From positions 2,294,001 through 2,358,000 of the forward strand of contig NZ_CP051155.1 of NCBI RefSeq assembly GCF_012277275.1: a stretch of DNA of 64,000 bases, read 5' to 3'. Source of the DNA: Gephyromycinifex aptenodytis. GTDB lineage: Bacteria > Actinomycetota > Actinomycetes > Actinomycetales > Dermatophilaceae. Under the pieces are notes generated by a model. That model did not search any database. It was not told the origin of the DNA and saw nothing but the letters and a program-made list of their open reading frames with translations. Both the position numbers and the translations under genes were made by a program. Positions 61,633-64,000 of the stretch are shown piece by piece; the stretch's first letter is position 1, and every line of letters starts with the position of its first letter.

Positions 61633-62721
61633 CGTGTGGCGTCGCCGCAGCACCTTGTAGAGCTGCAGGTACTGCTCGGCCATGCGGTCCTCACCCAGGC
61701 GCACCTGCGCGTCGCGGCGGATGGCGCAGCGGTCCAGCCTCAGCGCGCGCGGAATCGCTTCGGCCATCTCCCTGGCTGACCCGGGCGTGACCAGGACCCC
61801 GTTGGCCTGGGTTCCCATAACTTCGGGGATGCCGCCGCGCTCGAACGCGACCACCGGGGTACCGCAGGCCAGCGATTCCGCCACGACCAGCCCGAAGGGT
61901 TCATCCCAGTCGGGAGTGACCAGGCAGGCGCTCGCAGATCCGAGCAGGCGGGCCAGTTCGCGCCGACCGAGGTGCCCGACATGCTCGATGCCCTCGCCCA
62001 ATTGCGGCCGGATGACCTCGCGGTAGTAGGACTCGTCGCTGACCGGACCAGCCAGGCGCAACGGCATGCCTGCCAGGCGCGCGGCCTCGATAGCCAGGTG
62101 CGGAGCTTTCTCCGGGGTGATGCGTCCGGACCAGACCAAGCCCCCGCCGCCGGGGCCGGCGGGCCAGGCGTTCAGGTCCACCCCATTGAGGATCACGTGC
62201 GGTCGATCCGGGATGACCGACCACGCGTCTGCAATGTAGCCGCTGACCGCAGCGAAGGTGACACCTCGGCCGCGAGTGGTCGCGATCGCCGCCTCCATCC
62301 AGGCGGTCGGTGGCGTGTGCAGCGTGACCAGCGTCGGCATCTTCAGGTAGGGCGCCATGACGATCGGCGTGTGATGGGGGGCGTGCACGTGCACGACATC
62401 GAACTGCCCGGCCAAGGGCCCGGCGAAGGCATCCATCGTGGCCAGCATCGCGGTGCTCTCGTGCAGGAAGCTCAGCGAAGGCATCGAGGGGTCTCCGGCG
62501 GCGATGGCGCTCGGGGTCCAGATGCCGGTGGGGAAGGTCGATCCCGGGTCGACCCCGTCGGAACCTTTCGGAGCGAAGAGCGTGACCTCCAGGCCCGCCG
62601 CTCGCAGCCGCCGGTACAGATGCCAGACGTGGGACTCAAGGCCACCCACGAACGGCTCACGGATGGGGAAGCGCGGGGAACTGACGAGAGCGATACGTAG
62701 GCGGGCGTGATGGGTCGTCAC
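61492..62721 (-). CDS. GT4-family glycosyltransferase
   Basis: 409 residues. Typical GT-B glycosyltransferase: FVGGLESHVWHLYRRLRAAG at the start, VWSGRITPEKAPHLAIEAAR and the PDWDEPFGLVVAESLACGTP donor motif with E-x7-E. Probably builds an exopolysaccharide or cell-wall glycan with its neighbours. The last 45 or so residues lie antisense to the preceding gene and look like read-through of a lost stop, because the family normally ends near KVLRRRH. Confidence 0.88.
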   Translation of the reverse strand: MTTHHARLRIALVSSPRFPIREPFVGGLESHVWHLYRRLRAAGLEVTLFAPKGSDGVDPGSTFPTGIWTPSAIAAGDPSMPSLSFLHESTAMLATMDAFAGPLAGQFDVVHVHAPHHTPIVMAPYLKMPTLVTLHTPPTAWMEAAIATTRGRGVTFAAVSGYIADAWSVIPDRPHVILNGVDLNAWPAGPGGGGLVWSGRITPEKAPHLAIEAARLAGMPLRLAGPVSDESYYREVIRPQLGEGIEHVGHLGRRELARLLGSASACLVTPDWDEPFGLVVAESLACGTPVVAFERGGIPEVMGTQANGVLVTPGSAREMAEAIPRALRLDRCAIRRDAQVRLGEDRMAEQYLQLYKVLRRRHTLANRPGSLTGALHPQRGQVPSRVVGVNQSALREGLQPPLHGEPSPA

Positions 62722-62800
62722 GGGCTGACCTCCTGAACGGGCCCATGACGGGCGTCCTCCCGCGTCCGGGGCCGAGGCCGGCGTTCCTGCTGCAGATGCG

Positions 62801-63835
62801 GTGAGCGGTGCTTCGGCCCATGCTTACCACATGCCGAGCCCCCCCGCCCCCCCGCTCCGTGACGACCAGCCCGGGCCCACGCCACCGCCACCCCCGGCGA
62901 CGGCTTCGGCGGGCGAACCGGACGGGCGGACATTGCACTATGGGACCTTCTACGGAATCCACGAGATTCCCCAAGACGAGCGTCCGTTGGTGCTCGTGTG
63001 GGGCAACTGCCAGGCCGAGGCGCTGCGCCTGCTGCTGACTGATTCCCCCAGCGCCGCAGTGCGTACTGTGCGGATGCCGCCGGTGCACGAAATCGAGGCG
63101 GAGGACCTGCCGCATCTGGCACGGCTGCTGGAACGCGCGGACGTCCTGCTGGCCCAACCAGTGGCACACAACTATCGCGGACTGCCGTTGGGGACGGCTC
63201 AGGTTGCCAGCGGGTTACCGCAGCGGGCAAGGGTGCTGCGTTGGCCGGTGCTGTTCTTCGCCGGGCTGTACCCCTACCAGGTGCTTGTGCGCCAGCCCGA
63301 CCTCGGCGACCCCCCGCTGGTGCCGTACCACGACCTGCGCACCATCATTCAGGCTGAGGCGGGGCGCCCAGCCGCCACGCGCCTGGACCCGCAGGCGTTC
63401 AGTCAGGCCTGTGCCGCCCTGGTGCAGGAATCTCGGGAGAGCCTGGCCCAGCGGGAGCAGGCGCACGAGACGCTCGTCGTCTCCGATGTCCTGAACACCC
63501 TGTCGGTCGACCTCTGCCACACCATCAACCACCCCGGCAACACCTGGCTGTTGGAGACCGCCAGGCGGGTTCAGCATGCCCTGGGGTTGCCGGAGGATGC
63601 CGAGGATCCGGGCCGGGTGTTGCTGTCCTCGATCCTGACCCCACTAGAGGAGCCGGTCCTGCAGGCGTTAGGGCTGGACGTCGATCCCCGTCCCCAGTGG
63701 CACTGCGGCGGCGCGGTACTGCAGCCGCAGCAGGTGCACGCCGCCCAGCTCGAGTTCTACCGTCAGCACCCGGGGTTCGTCCAGGAGGGGTTACAGCGCC
63801 ACGCGCGCACCATCAAGGCGTTGGGGCTGGCGTGA
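62801..63835 (+). CDS. WcbI-domain polysaccharide biosynthesis protein
   Basis: 344 residues from GTG 62801 (ATG 62831 is possible; neither has a clear ribosome site). A Pro-rich N-terminus leads to VWGNCQAEALRLLL, the hallmark of the WcbI family of putative acyltransferases in capsule loci. It is followed by VLLAQPVAHNYRGLPLGTAQ, TINHPGNTWLL and a C-terminal helical part. It probably modifies a glycan. The stop overlaps the next start by 4 bases. Confidence 0.8.
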   Translation: MSGASAHAYHMPSPPAPPLRDDQPGPTPPPPPATASAGEPDGRTLHYGTFYGIHEIPQDERPLVLVWGNCQAEALRLLLTDSPSAAVRTVRMPPVHEIEAEDLPHLARLLERADVLLAQPVAHNYRGLPLGTAQVASGLPQRARVLRWPVLFFAGLYPYQVLVRQPDLGDPPLVPYHDLRTIIQAEAGRPAATRLDPQAFSQACAALVQESRESLAQREQAHETLVVSDVLNTLSVDLCHTINHPGNTWLLETARRVQHALGLPEDAEDPGRVLLSSILTPLEEPVLQALGLDVDPRPQWHCGGAVLQPQQVHAAQLEFYRQHPGFVQEGLQRHARTIKALGLA

Positions 63836-64000
63836 ACCCCATTCGCCATCTGGTCGTCGGTCCGCCGCAGCACGGGGTCACCCGGCATGGTGCCGGGATC
63901 GCGGCGATGCACCCCTATGAGGTCATCCGCACCCAGGACGCCCCGGCTAGCGCTGAACTGCCCACCGACGGGCTGCTCCATCTGCATGTCACCGACCGGC
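63832..64000 (+). CDS. N-terminal fragment of a probable glycosyltransferase (continues beyond window)
   Basis: GTG 63832 overlaps the WcbI stop (GTGA). 56 codons are visible, beginning MNPIRHLVVGPPQHGVTRHG, with a GPPxHGVTRHG loop like the first strand-loop of GT-B enzymes. Continues the polysaccharide cluster; too short to classify firmly. Confidence 0.55.
   Translation, partial: MNPIRHLVVGPPQHGVTRHGAGIAAMHPYEVIRTQDAPASAELPTDGLLHLHVTDR

Noticed and set aside
1-64000. CRISPR arrays, rRNA genes, phage or toxin-antitoxin modules
   Set aside because: I looked for regular direct repeats with spacers, rRNA-like sequence and paired small toxin genes, and saw none that could be supported.

Overview
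The window is high-GC DNA (by eye well above 60 percent G+C) from an actinomycete chromosome. The clearest marker is the first 8.9 kb. It carries pknB, pknA, pbpA, rodA, pstP, fhaB and fhaA on the minus strand in the order known from mycobacteria and most other Actinomycetota, followed by a tRNA-Leu(CAG) gene. This block normally lies near the replication origin. Gene content (oleate hydratase, tryptophanase, GH65 phosphorylase, no mycolate genes) would suit a member of the Micrococcales, perhaps the Dermatophilaceae/Intrasporangiaceae area. That placement is inference only.

Layout. 1-8901: growth and cell-wall signalling operon (minus). 9289-16396: SRPBCC protein, tRNA-Leu, amino-acid permease overlapping a VanX-type dipeptidase, then tryptophanase with an aromatic amino-acid permease, and two small proteins. 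16470-24736: oleate hydratase facing a TetR regulator, ornithine cyclodeaminase family protein, LiaF-like protein, SWIM/SNF2 helicase, isochorismatase family hydrolase and a 52-residue protein. 24851-33436: ABC exporter; an OmpA/BON protein with two tiny membrane proteins (arfABC-like); nagB-nagA; a copper operon (CsoR box, csoR, copZ, an unrecognised 50-residue membrane peptide, copA).

About 33630-39424 is a plasmid-like segment. It holds a MobF-type relaxase/helicase lacking its N-terminus, a secreted amidase-domain gene broken by one TGA, and small membrane and DNA-binding proteins. Its two ends fall inside two halves of one Ala/Lys-rich gene (5' part at 39425-40407, 3' tail at 33549-33629, both minus strand), so it appears to have interrupted that gene. 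The segment is itself truncated at both ends.

40669-64000: left-handed beta-helix protein, EspC-like protein, NYN-domain protein, FadH, GH65 phosphorylase plus beta-phosphoglucomutase, a membrane protein, a six-gene Mrp/Mnh cation antiporter operon, a GlsB-type membrane protein, a second BON protein, and finally a glycosyltransferase cluster. That cluster has a degenerate Zwf-like protein, a GT4-like protein, a two-domain glycosyltransferase, a convergent GT4, a WcbI-domain protein and a gene running off the end. It looks like a polysaccharide or glycoconjugate locus continuing to the right.

Two metabolic themes recur: amino-sugar and cell-wall handling (NagA/NagB, VanX-like dipeptidase, Pbp/Rod/Pkn block, glycosyltransferases) and aromatic/amino-acid use (tryptophanase with permease). 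The least explained parts are the inserted segment, the 50-residue copper-operon peptide and the right-hand glycosyltransferase cluster.
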